A stretch of DNA of 46,846 bases from Candidatus Nomurabacteria bacterium (GTDB taxonomy: Bacteria; Patescibacteriota; Saccharimonadia; Saccharimonadales; UBA7683), in assembly GCA_020631895.1 (NCBI GenBank), contig JACKGR010000006.1, forward strand, positions 1-46,846, in the 5' to 3' direction. The notes under the pieces were generated by a model. The model saw only the letters and a list, made by a program, of their open reading frames with translations, was not told the origin of the DNA and searched no databases. A program made the position numbers and the translations under genes. Positions 39,422 to 46,791 of the stretch are shown here, piece by piece; position 1 is the stretch's first letter, and each line of letters opens with the position of its first letter.

Positions 39422-40114
39422 TCAGCCGATGTTCGCCGACGCACGCGAGTGCGTCAACAGGCTGCCCGTCTGGGTGTGGTGGTGGTGCACCTCCGTGCAG
39501 ATCGCCGCCGTCGCCGACCAGAACGCCACGGCGTTGGTCATCGCGGTGAGCGCGGCCATGTAGTCGGAACGCCACGACGTGCGGTTGTTCTCGACGTTCT
39601 GCCAGAAGTACCCCTGGGTGCCTTCCGAGCCCTCGATCATCGGATCGGTGGTCTCGCAGAGCGCCCGGACCTCCGTCACCGCAGCCTCGAGACGGTCCTT
39701 GATCTCGAAGAAGATGCCCTGGTAGCCGGTCGTCTTGGCGACGGTGATGGCCGTGCGGACCTCGGTCGAGTCGGGCAGGATGCCGGCGGCGATGCAGGCC
39801 TCGATGAGCTCCTCGGCGTCGATCGCGCTGATGTCGAACGGCTGGTACTCCGCGTTGCCGACCATGTCGGTGATGCGGGCGACGTACGACAACGCGATCT
39901 GCAGCTCCGAGATGGACATCTCGAAGTGCGAGCGCGCCTGGATCAGCTTCTGGCGACCGACACCGAAGTGCGTGGTCGTCGTCAGCTGGATGAGCTCCTC
40001 GATGGAGCAGTTGCCGAGCAGCAGCTCGGCGTGAGCCTTGCTCAGCGCACCGGCCGCCGGCACCGACAACGCGATGCTGATCTGGCTGGTGGGCTGGTGG
40101 TTGATACCCCCCAT
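39422..40114 (-). CDS. Cassette C5: GC-rich soluble helical protein, unknown
   Basis: 230 residues starting MGGINHQPTSQISIAL. Mostly alpha-helical, Ala/Glu/Thr-rich, with no membrane helix: repeated helices such as MSISELQIALSYVARI, AEELIEACIAAGI and DYMAALTAMTNAVAFW. A His run (EVHHHHTQTG) lies near the C-terminus and might bind metal. No family recognised. GC-ending codons contrast with ABC-F upstream. The start follows AAGGAGGTCCCCC. The largest of the six cassettes. Confidence 0.75.
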   Translation of the reverse strand: MGGINHQPTSQISIALSVPAAGALSKAHAELLLGNCSIEELIQLTTTTHFGVGRQKLIQARSHFEMSISELQIALSYVARITDMVGNAEYQPFDISAIDAEELIEACIAAGILPDSTEVRTAITVAKTTGYQGIFFEIKDRLEAAVTEVRALCETTDPMIEGSEGTQGYFWQNVENNRTSWRSDYMAALTAMTNAVAFWSATAAICTEVHHHHTQTGSLLTHSRASANIG

Positions 40115-40199
40115 GGGGGACCTCCTTGGTACGTGGTGTGCTACTTATGTTTCACACTCCATTGACAGATATTATTAATGATAATATAAAAAAATGCAA
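40115..40199 (-). promoter_or_regulatory. Promoter and leader of cassette C5
   Basis: TTGCAT (40194-40199), 17 bases, AATAAT (40171-40176) on the minus strand. The leader carries a GTGTG/CACAC hairpin and a strong AAGGAGG ribosome site. The base composition changes sharply at the ATG. Confidence 0.65.
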
Positions 40200-40230
40200 G
40201 TATATTTTGTGGATGTATGCCACCACTTTG

Positions 40231-40251
40231 CAAGATTAAACCTTGTAATGG
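40231..40251. repeat. 21-bp dispersed repeat, copy 1
   Basis: Matches 41570-41590 at 20 of 21 bases (shared core TTAAACCTTGTAATGG). Both copies lie upstream of plus-strand accessory genes. Confidence 0.75.
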
Positions 40252-40331
40252 TAAATCTATTGACAATGGGTCTGTTAGTGCATATGCTTAAGCCAACAGT
40301 TTCGAGAAAAAACAAAAAGGGGTATTAAAAA

Positions 40332-41024
40332 ATGGCAGTTAAATCAACCAAGAAGAAGCCGGTTTCAGGTAAAAGCGATTTATCAAACAAGTTAAAAAGT
40401 CTTAAAGAGAAGAAGATACTTTTGGCACTATTAATAGTGCTGTTTCTGCTAATGCTGGGAGCAATAAAACTAACTCAACCTAGGTATTCAGATCCAAAAG
40501 GGCCATCAGTTCATAAAACTGAAGACGGCACAGTTGTATTAGAGGACGGGACAGTAGTTAAGTCTGACCCAGAAGCTCCGGCCACAGTTGCCGCAAAACA
40601 AGAAGAAAAGAAGAAAGCCGCTGCTGCGGCTTCGACTGGTTCTACCGGAGCCTCAGCCGGAAGTTCGGCTTCATCCGGTGGGGCATCTACACCAGCCCCA
40701 GTTGCAGAAGAATTCAGTATCGGCCCTCCATTTGGTCAGGTTGATGAAAGCTATGCTTGTGGTGGAAGTCATACCTTCAATTTTACCGCCACAATCACAT
40801 CTAATGGTCCCGGGTCTATAACCTACCAATGGGCCTTCAGTGACGGCGCGACGATTCCAGGCTCACTTACATTTACCAGCGCAAGTACGAGACAACTTAC
40901 AACTTCATGGACGCTAGGTCAGCAAAACTACTACGGCTGGGCCAGACTTGAGGTTCTAACTCCATTCGAGACCGCCTCTAAAGCTGACGACGCCGACTTC
41001 ACAATGGACGCCATCTGCACATAA
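40332..41024 (+). CDS. Membrane-anchored surface protein with Ig-like domain
   Basis: 230 residues. A basic cytoplasmic start (KSTKKKPVSGK), one membrane helix (LLALLIVLFLLMLGAIKL), an Ala/Ser/Gly/Pro-rich linker (about residues 85-125), then a C-terminal beta-sandwich with PKD/Ig-like pattern (GPGSITYQWAFSDGATIPGS, then SASTRQLTTSWTLG) and two cysteines (YACGG and the penultimate residue) that could close the domain. Probably displayed on the cell surface; binding partner unknown. Confidence 0.7.
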   Translation: MAVKSTKKKPVSGKSDLSNKLKSLKEKKILLALLIVLFLLMLGAIKLTQPRYSDPKGPSVHKTEDGTVVLEDGTVVKSDPEAPATVAAKQEEKKKAAAAASTGSTGASAGSSASSGGASTPAPVAEEFSIGPPFGQVDESYACGGSHTFNFTATITSNGPGSITYQWAFSDGATIPGSLTFTSASTRQLTTSWTLGQQNYYGWARLEVLTPFETASKADDADFTMDAICT

Positions 41025-41090
41025 AATAATTAGTACAAGCACTTTTATAAATGCGATTTCCTGCTAGTATACTTTCTATAGGACTAATGT

Positions 41091-41549
41091 ATGGCGAAAA
41101 GTGAAATATTTACTGCGATTAATTATCCAGGAGATGGCTGCGAGATTATAACAGACGCGACGGGGTTCGGCTTTATGTCCGCCCTTTTTGAAACTGCCGT
41201 TACTGATTTTGGAAACGATCAAGCAGCAAGTTGGCCATCATATACGGAAGAAGATGTGAGATTCACAGTTCGTTATGACGGCCAGGGAACGGTTGTTCAA
41301 GAAGGCACAACTTGGCCAGTTTGGATTTTAGAGTTTACTGGGTCCGGAAAAGACAAAATTTTAAAAGTTGATATTGCCACGTGCTCATCCGAAAGATGGA
41401 CAGACGAGGGCTTTGTGCCAGGATCTTTCCAGGATAACTCCGATTTAATTGCAGCAGCAATCAATCTCACTAAATTCTCAAGTGACAGACTTGATGAAGG
41501 CAATGGGCCACTTGCGGTTTACCGTCGTACCTTAAAAGGTATGATGTGA
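41091..41549 (+). CDS. Hypothetical protein
   Basis: 152 residues, soluble, with a beta-rich middle (VRFTVRYDGQGTVVQEG; PVWILEFTGSGKDKILKVD) and a C-terminal helix (DLIAAAINLTKFSS). No family recognised. TATACT is at 41068-41073 and the ribosome site is poor. Flanked by the two copies of the 21-bp repeat. Confidence 0.6.
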   Translation: MAKSEIFTAINYPGDGCEIITDATGFGFMSALFETAVTDFGNDQAASWPSYTEEDVRFTVRYDGQGTVVQEGTTWPVWILEFTGSGKDKILKVDIATCSSERWTDEGFVPGSFQDNSDLIAAAINLTKFSSDRLDEGNGPLAVYRRTLKGMM

Positions 41550-41569
41550 GCTGATAGCTAAAACGTCTA

Positions 41570-41590
41570 CAAGGTTAAACCTTGTAATGG
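41570..41590. repeat. 21-bp dispersed repeat, copy 2
   Basis: Differs from 40231-40251 at one base. In this copy the ends CAAGG/CCTTG can pair as a small hairpin. Confidence 0.75.
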
Positions 41591-41618
41591 AGAATGTTGG
41601 ACCTTGCAAAGCGGAGCG

Positions 41619-41638
41619 AGTAGAATGTTGGTATGAAC
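41619..41638 (+). promoter_or_regulatory. 20-bp promoter-start module, copy 1
   Basis: GAGTAGAATGTTGGTATGAA contains the -10 box TAGAAT and the start codon of the gene at 41633. The identical 20 bases occur at 43536-43555 before an unrelated gene. Confidence 0.75.
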
Positions 41639-42157
41639 ATTCTACTTTTTGGCGGTAATAGTCAACGCAACAAAGACTGGATACACGAGGTTGGTAAGTT
41701 GCTTGAGCCCGAATTTGATAAATGTGTAGTACATGATTATGAACATTGGGACGGTAAGGGTGAGTTCATTGATTTTGATCTGGAGTTGTCACGACTCCCA
41801 GATGAAGTAGCAGAACTAGGTGACTATGTAGTGTTTGCAAAATCTGTTGGCTCAGTTCTGTCCCTTAAAGCGATTAGTCAGGGGATACTAAAACCAATAA
41901 AGTGTGTTTTTGTAGGGCTGCCTATCAAGTTAGCCGAGGAGGATAATATTCCACTTGATGAACTACTAAAGGATAATAAAACCCCAACTCTAATTATGCA
42001 AAATACAACCGATCCTGTTGCGTCCTATAAGAAGGTTAAAAGTTACATTGAAGAAAGCAAACTAGATAATTACACACTATTAGAGCTAGAAGGTGACACC
42101 CATAGCTATGATGATTTCAAAATAATGAAGTCGCAAATTGAATCATTTGTTAGCTAG
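41633..42157 (+). CDS. Alpha/beta-hydrolase-like small protein
   Basis: 174 residues. MNILLFGGNSQRNKDWI, VVFAKSVGSVLSLKAISQG (a nucleophile-elbow-like G-S-V-G-S arrangement: KSVGS) and KTPTLIMQNTTDPVASY followed by GDTHSYDDF give the usual strand, acid and His order of RBBP9/YdeN-type hydrolases. Catalytic activity is plausible but unproven. Confidence 0.7.
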   Translation: MNILLFGGNSQRNKDWIHEVGKLLEPEFDKCVVHDYEHWDGKGEFIDFDLELSRLPDEVAELGDYVVFAKSVGSVLSLKAISQGILKPIKCVFVGLPIKLAEEDNIPLDELLKDNKTPTLIMQNTTDPVASYKKVKSYIEESKLDNYTLLELEGDTHSYDDFKIMKSQIESFVS

Positions 42158-42227
42158 AATAAAAATCAAACACTAAAAATAGTTGATATACTCAAAAACA
42201 AATGAAGCTAATAATAAAGGAGAATAT

Positions 42228-42689
42228 ATGAATCAAAAAATTGTAGCTAATCTATGGTTTGATGGCAATGCTAAAGAAGCTGTAGAGTACTATGTCTCGG
42301 TATTTCCAAATACCAAAATACTTTCAACTGCAAACTATCCTGAATCAAAAGAGGAGGGCTTGGCAGATTTTCAGTTAGAGCTTGCCGGTAAGCCTCTAGC
42401 AATTGAGTTCGAGCTTAACGGCCAGCACTTCACTGCAATTAACGCAGGTCCAGAGTTTAAGTTTACTGAGGCTGTATCATTTGCAGTCTACTGCAAAGAT
42501 CAAGAGGAGATTGATTATTACTGGGACAAACTGTCTAGTGTACCTGAAGCTGAGCAATGTGGCTGGTGCAAAGATAAGTACGGTTTAAGTTGGCAGATTG
42601 TGCCTGAAAATATGGAAGAGTTAATGAACAGGCCAAATGCCTTCGCTAAAATGATGGAGATGCACAAATTAGTTATCAGCGACTTTTAG
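42228..42689 (+). CDS. PhnB-like VOC-superfamily protein
   Basis: 153 residues. NLWFDGNAKEAVEYYVSVFP is the family hallmark, followed by FELNGQHFTAINAGPEFKF and a C-terminal CGWCKDKYGLSWQIVPE. The PhnB/YjdN group (often labelled 3-demethylubiquinone methyltransferase-like) is a glyoxalase-fold group of unknown substrate. AAAGGAG precedes ATG 42228. Confidence 0.88.
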   Translation: MNQKIVANLWFDGNAKEAVEYYVSVFPNTKILSTANYPESKEEGLADFQLELAGKPLAIEFELNGQHFTAINAGPEFKFTEAVSFAVYCKDQEEIDYYWDKLSSVPEAEQCGWCKDKYGLSWQIVPENMEELMNRPNAFAKMMEMHKLVISDF

Positions 42690-42737
42690 AATATCGTTTA
42701 CTAGGCTGGACCTCGCAAGGAAAATAATGAATTGTTG

Positions 42738-42781
42738 AAGAGAGTAAGAATCTGCATACTGTATGCGACTCCCTTTTTTCT
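42738..42781 (+). terminator. Terminator after the VOC gene
   Basis: GCATAC/GTATGC with outer GAGT/ACTC pairing, followed by CCCTTTTTTC. The rest of 42782-42930 shows no gene. Confidence 0.7.
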
Positions 42782-42936
42782 CTAAACCTCAGAAGAATCC
42801 CTACCATAAGCGTAGAATCAATCAATTTGAAATCAGCATAGTTATTTCACGGTATGTAAAAAGACCCTACTGGCACTTGCTCAATGATGAGATCGTAACA
42901 ACTTAATGCTACAAATAGTGTTTTTCGGGTCTTTGC

Positions 42937-42985
42937 CCAGAGGGGACGAGGAGACGACGGTCTCAACTCTATTCTACCCCTCCGG
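42937..42985 (-). terminator. GC hairpin at 3' end of cassette C6
   Basis: Outer stem CCAGAGGGG (42937-42945) with CCCCTCCGG (42977-42985), inner stem GAGAC/GTCTC around GACG (42951-42964). No T-run follows on the minus strand. Confidence 0.65.
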
Positions 42986-43001
42986 GAGACTTCTCGCGTG
43001 A

Positions 43002-43394
43002 TCAGATCTTGACGACCACGTAGGGCATGCCACCGGGGAACGCGTTCCACATCTCACGAGGGAGCAGGAAGGAGGCCTTGTCGATGGCGATGCCGAGCGT
43101 GAACAGCTGATCCATCGTCTGTTGGAGGCCGGTCCACTGGTTGCCGTGTCGATCCAAGCACGCGTTGAGGAAGGACATCCCACCCCCGCGGCTCTCGAAG
43201 AACGCATCCGGCAGCTCGGCCAGCATGGCCTCGATCTCCTCGCGGTGCGATTCGAGGCGTGCGGGGTGGAACCCCACGGTGGCCATGATCCCCTCGGCCT
43301 TGACGTAGCTCGAGGTGTCCTCGCCGTCTTGGAACAGACAGTCGAGGAAGATCTCCTCGACGCGTTGCGGGTCGAGCACGAGCGTATCGCCCAT
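43002..43394 (-). CDS. Cassette C6: GC-rich soluble protein, unknown
   Basis: 130 residues starting MGDTLVLDPQRVEEIFLDCL. The order is helix-rich N-terminus, a motif IMATVGFHPARLESHREEIE, acidic helix (AMLAELPDAF), a Gly-rich turn (ESRGGGMSFLNACLDRHG), then SFLLPREMWNAFPGGMPYVV at the end. The strongly patterned Gly, His and Trp positions look like a conserved domain, but I cannot name it. GC-ending codons contrast with both neighbours. The ribosome site AAAGGATAGGGAC is moderate. Confidence 0.78.
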   Translation of the reverse strand: MGDTLVLDPQRVEEIFLDCLFQDGEDTSSYVKAEGIMATVGFHPARLESHREEIEAMLAELPDAFFESRGGGMSFLNACLDRHGNQWTGLQQTMDQLFTLGIAIDKASFLLPREMWNAFPGGMPYVVVKI

Positions 43395-43473
43395 GTCCCT
43401 ATCCTTTCACTCGATTTCAAGGGTTCTCGGTTGAGAACAAAAGTATATTAACATAAACAATACAAATAGTCAA
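43395..43473 (-). promoter_or_regulatory. Promoter and leader of cassette C6
   Basis: TTGACT (43468-43473), 17 bases, TAATAT (43445-43450) on the minus strand. The transcript starts near hairpin GTTCTC/GAGAAC with an AACC loop. Confidence 0.82.
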
Positions 43474-43535
43474 TTATGATATTGATGTAATGATTAGATT
43501 TACTCGTGCTTGGGTTTTCAGATATTCAGGTTGGG

Positions 43536-43555
43536 AGTAGAATGTTGGTATGAAG
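43536..43555 (+). promoter_or_regulatory. 20-bp promoter-start module, copy 2
   Basis: Identical to 41619-41638, including the -10 box, the six-base gap and the first codon. Confidence 0.75.
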
Positions 43556-43936
43556 TATTCAAAAGCACAATTTACAAAGTGGATGAAGATAGATGGGTTG
43601 CTTTGGCTTAATGCATTCTCGGCCATAAGCGGTGGTCTGGCGTTGATGGCAGGCACAATTGAAATGCCAAAATCATATCTTGAAGGCACCGGCTTCACAA
43701 GTTTTTACTTCCCGGGAGTAATTCTTTTTGCGGTAGTTGGCGGAAGCGCCTTGTTTGCAGCCATCGCTCGACTCAAAAAACTACAAAACGCCAATTTAGT
43801 TGCGGTTCTATCAGGCATAATCATGATGTTCTGGATAGTAGGCGAGATTGTCTCAATCCAAACCCTAGAAATCCTCCAAGCAATCTACTTTCTCTCTGGT
43901 CTTATGATAGTCATTAATACACAGCGTAGATCTTAA
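43550..43936 (+). CDS. Four-helix membrane protein, unknown
   Basis: 128 residues with hydrophobic segments at about 15-35, 52-73, 82-101 and 103-122. No family recognised. The leaderless start comes from the duplicated 20-bp module. A diverged copy of its last 22 codons lies at 44675-44739. Confidence 0.75.
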   Translation: MKYSKAQFTKWMKIDGLLWLNAFSAISGGLALMAGTIEMPKSYLEGTGFTSFYFPGVILFAVVGGSALFAAIARLKKLQNANLVAVLSGIIMMFWIVGEIVSIQTLEILQAIYFLSGLMIVINTQRRS

Positions 43937-44041
43937 ACCGTAATATCCAAAACTTAAAAAACTTACTTTTGAAGGTGTGTATTGCCTTGAACTTTGTCTA
44001 TAAATAGTATAGAATATATATTTAATTAGGAGATAATCAAA

Positions 44042-44527
44042 GTGAAAGCACTTAATACATTCAGAAAATTTAAAAGCTATACAATAGCGTTAATCTTTGT
44101 GGTACTTTTTGTATCCGGCATAGGAGTGAACTCACTTATCCCAAGTACCGTAAATGCTACTGCCCAGCCTGAAGCAACTCCTAACTGGCAATATCTAGGG
44201 CCTGAAGGGAACGTGTTTGTAAAAGTCTGCAAACTTGGAGCCTATCCAGCTGATGGCTTTATTATGCAAGCCAAACGACAAACTAGGACGCCTAAATATC
44301 TGTGGATGTCCTTCACTGGCGTTAATAGTAGCGGGGATTATGTAACAGTACGCTTGGATGATTATAGTCTGCGTCGACCAACTAGTAAGTGGGGTCCAGT
44401 TAAAACTTATAAAATGTATTCTCTCGACAATACGATAATTGTAAATATGAATGTCATGCATAACAATTCAATCTACTCACACGGCACACTTGGTTTTAAA
44501 TTCAAAAACATTAATTACTGCCAGTAA
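44042..44527 (+). CDS. Secreted protein, unknown
   Basis: 161 residues. GTG start nine bases after AGGAG. A signal peptide (basic start, TIALIFVVLFVSGIGV, then STVNATAQP as likely cleavage region) precedes a beta-rich domain with two cysteines (VKVCKLG and the last-but-one residue) that may pair outside the cell. Rich in Tyr, Asn and Ser. No family recognised. Confidence 0.75.
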   Translation: MKALNTFRKFKSYTIALIFVVLFVSGIGVNSLIPSTVNATAQPEATPNWQYLGPEGNVFVKVCKLGAYPADGFIMQAKRQTRTPKYLWMSFTGVNSSGDYVTVRLDDYSLRRPTSKWGPVKTYKMYSLDNTIIVNMNVMHNNSIYSHGTLGFKFKNINYCQ

Positions 44528-44674
44528 GTAATACAGGCGTAAACCCAAAGACTAATATTATAGATTTTTCCATGTGACCTTACGGCATATGGATATGCTG
44601 CTAACCACAGCAGCAGGATGAAAGTAGAGTTAATCGTCCACTCTCTTGTACAGCCTTAACGTTACTTATAAAAA

Positions 44675-44739
44675 ATCCTCCAAGCAATCTACTTTCACTC
44701 TAGTCTTATGATCGTCATAAACACCCCAAAAAAATCTTA
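44675..44739 (+). pseudogene. Remnant copy of the 3' end of the membrane gene at 43550
   Basis: Reads ILQAIYFHSSLMIVINTPKK then Ser and a stop in frame, against ILQAIYFLSGLMIVINTQRR then Ser at the end of 43550-43936. About 80% of bases match. No start or upstream part survives. The rest of 44528-44857 shows no gene, only a small GCTGCT-type hairpin near 44600. Confidence 0.75.
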
Positions 44740-44857
44740 GATCATATCCCCCAAATCCTAGAAAAACCCCTTTTTATCGTCCAAGTTCAAGACACTAAAG
44801 CATACACAATATGTTATAAACTATTCATATATACCTAAATCTGTTATAATAAGTTTT

Positions 44858-45289
44858 ATGAGTTATTTTGAAGAGATGAGCTATTGTCCAATTCAGGAAT
44901 ACGAAGCTTGGGAATCGTCACGACTTACCCCAGACAGTATTATTGTTGATGAACGATATATGCTTATGATCTTGCTTAGCCATCAGGTAGGTGGGCACAA
45001 CGCATTTAAATTGCCCACACGGGTTAAACATCTTGAGAAACAGTCTGACAATATCCATGTAGTTAGGTTTACGCCTGAACTCCCTGGTATGACGGAAAAA
45101 GTACCACCCGTTGAATCTGAAATGCGAGATGGCTATATTGGTAAACTACAGTCTGGTGCCGGAAATAAAATAAGTTTTAACGGTATTACGGCAAAAAGAG
45201 CCTACTTTAGAGGCCATTTTGGACCCGAAGGTGGTATTGATGACGAACTCAGAAACATATTAGACGCCGAAGAACCGGTTCTTGTTTAA
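44858..45289 (+). CDS. Hypothetical protein
   Basis: 143 residues, soluble and acidic (MSYFEEMSYCPIQEYEAWES at the start). A His-containing SHQVGGHNAFKLP and a Gly-rich AYFRGHFGPEGGIDD stand out. No family recognised. TATAAT (44845-44850) ends seven bases before the ATG. Confidence 0.6.
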   Translation: MSYFEEMSYCPIQEYEAWESSRLTPDSIIVDERYMLMILLSHQVGGHNAFKLPTRVKHLEKQSDNIHVVRFTPELPGMTEKVPPVESEMRDGYIGKLQSGAGNKISFNGITAKRAYFRGHFGPEGGIDDELRNILDAEEPVLV

Positions 45290-45337
45290 ACCCCTAACCC
45301 TAGAAAAACCCCTCCCATCAGAGTAGAATTACACTAA

Positions 45338-46000
45338 ATGGCGCGTATTAGAAAAATCAAAGATATCGCTAAGATTGATAGGCCAAGGGAGAAGCTGAAA
45401 GCTAAAGGTCCGGGGGCGCTTTCGGACTTCGAGTTGTTGCAGGCACTAATTGGTAGCGGAAACAAACAAGCTGATGTCGGTCAAATCGCTAAAGAACTGA
45501 ATAAACTGCTTCAAAAATTTGGTGCCAACGTCACGTATGGCCAATTAGAACAAATAACTGGTCTTGGTTCTGCAAAGATTACTGAACTTCTGTCAGCGAT
45601 TGAGCTATCAAAAAGATATCTAACCGAGAACGAGCAGCCAATCTTAGATTCACCAGAAAAAGTTGTCGAGCAGTTAAAAGATATCAGAGACAAAAAACAA
45701 GAATACTTTGTTTGCATTACCCTTGATGGGGCAAATCGGATGATTTCAAAACGAACAATCACAATCGGAACGCTAACAGCCAGCCTAGTCCACCCCAGAG
45801 AAGTCTTCGCCGACGCCATCACCGACCGAGCTGCCAGCATCATCGTAGCTCACAATCATCCAAGTGGTAGCACTGTTCCTAGTAAGGCGGATATTGATAT
45901 TACCAATAGACTTCTGAGTGCAGGTGAACTATTGGGTATAACTTTGCTAGAACATATAATTGTGTCAAAAACAGATAATAAACACATAAAACTCTACTGA
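45338..46000 (+). CDS. RadC-like JAB/MPN domain protein
   Basis: 220 residues. N-terminal helix-hairpin-helix region (ALSDFELLQALIGSGNK; ITGLGSAKITELLSAIE), then the metalloprotease-like motif AHNHPSGSTVPSKADIDIT (HxH-x7-S-x2-D) after VHPREVFADAI. RadC/YeeS proteins are common in accessory regions and near mobile elements; the biochemical role is unsettled. TAGAAT is eight bases before the ATG. Confidence 0.92.
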   Translation: MARIRKIKDIAKIDRPREKLKAKGPGALSDFELLQALIGSGNKQADVGQIAKELNKLLQKFGANVTYGQLEQITGLGSAKITELLSAIELSKRYLTENEQPILDSPEKVVEQLKDIRDKKQEYFVCITLDGANRMISKRTITIGTLTASLVHPREVFADAITDRAASIIVAHNHPSGSTVPSKADIDITNRLLSAGELLGITLLEHIIVSKTDNKHIKLY

Positions 46001-46044
46001 TTGAGTAAATTGCAATTATTGTAATATAGGAATACAATAATTGT

Positions 46045-46791
46045 ATGGATAAGAACCCAGGCCCAAAAAGACGAGTAAATCTTTTTGGTTATCTGGATGA
46101 AACCGGCTTACTTCATACTCCAGCTACAGATAAAGTTTTCGGCCTTGGGCTGACAGTATGCCAGAACCCAAAAGAACTCCACCGCAGTATTATTAACTTC
46201 CGTAATAAGCGTAGATATTATAAAGAGTTTAAATTTTCAGATATTCGACAGACTAACTTACGGATATACAAAGATTTAATTGATATATTTTTCAACACTA
46301 ACAACTCAACTTTTTCATGCGTAGTTTATGATAAAAAAGATCTAAATCTTAAAAAGTATTTCAAGGGTGATTATGAGAGAGCATATGGCGTATTTGTAGC
46401 CCGGCTTATTTCTAATACCCTTGAAGCCCATGCAAGTAAAGGCAGTAACTATATTGTTATTCTTGCTGATGACGTTTCTACTAGTAAGGACGACAGATTT
46501 GAAAAAGTTGTTAAAGAAAAAGTGAAAATGCGCCTTCGGCGCAATGCCGTCTTCGGTGTCGCACGCTTAGAGTCACATGCTATTACAGAGATTCAAATGA
46601 CTGATGTACTACTAGGAATAGTGGCTTATAGCTTTAAGGTAAAGTTTGGCTTAGTAAAAGCTAGCGGTGCTAAACTAGATATTGTGAAATACCTTCAGAA
46701 GAAACTGCAGGTTAGCAAACTTTCAGAAACTCATAGTAAAAAGCTTAAAGGTGGTATGTACATGATGATTGAGGAATATCATGCGAAGTAA
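46045..46791 (+). CDS. DUF3800 family protein
   Basis: 248 residues. FGYLDETGLLHTP gives the first acidic pair, KEFKFSDIR the second, VILADDVSTSKDDRFEKV the third and ITEIQMTDVLLGIVAYSF the last, matching the RNase H-like DUF3800 fold. The family is frequent in defence islands and mobile elements. TACAAT ends six bases before the ATG. It overlaps the next ORF, so the two probably form a unit. Confidence 0.82.
   Translation: MDKNPGPKRRVNLFGYLDETGLLHTPATDKVFGLGLTVCQNPKELHRSIINFRNKRRYYKEFKFSDIRQTNLRIYKDLIDIFFNTNNSTFSCVVYDKKDLNLKKYFKGDYERAYGVFVARLISNTLEAHASKGSNYIVILADDVSTSKDDRFEKVVKEKVKMRLRRNAVFGVARLESHAITEIQMTDVLLGIVAYSFKVKFGLVKASGAKLDIVKYLQKKLQVSKLSETHSKKLKGGMYMMIEEYHAK

Noticed and set aside
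39344..40165. Long plus-strand open frames across the GC-rich cassettes (also 1445-1945, 27936-28346, 43122-43451)
   Set aside because: They are antisense shadows: GC-rich DNA has few stops. Only the minus frames have promoters, ribosome sites and protein-like composition.
42859..42935. AAAGACCC/GGGTCTTT inverted repeat near C6
   Set aside because: Only eight bases long, which is expected by chance over this distance; not comparable with the C1, C2 and C4 repeats.
1380..43400. GC-rich segments as contamination or assembly chimeras
   Set aside because: Each has an AT-rich, host-style promoter and leader continuous with the flanks, and the same layout recurs six times. Read depth would settle it, but the sequence does not suggest an artefact.
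1349..43473. Integron gene cassettes with attC sites
   Set aside because: The cassettes have their own promoters, lie far apart, and their hairpins lack attC R and L box sequences; no integrase is present.
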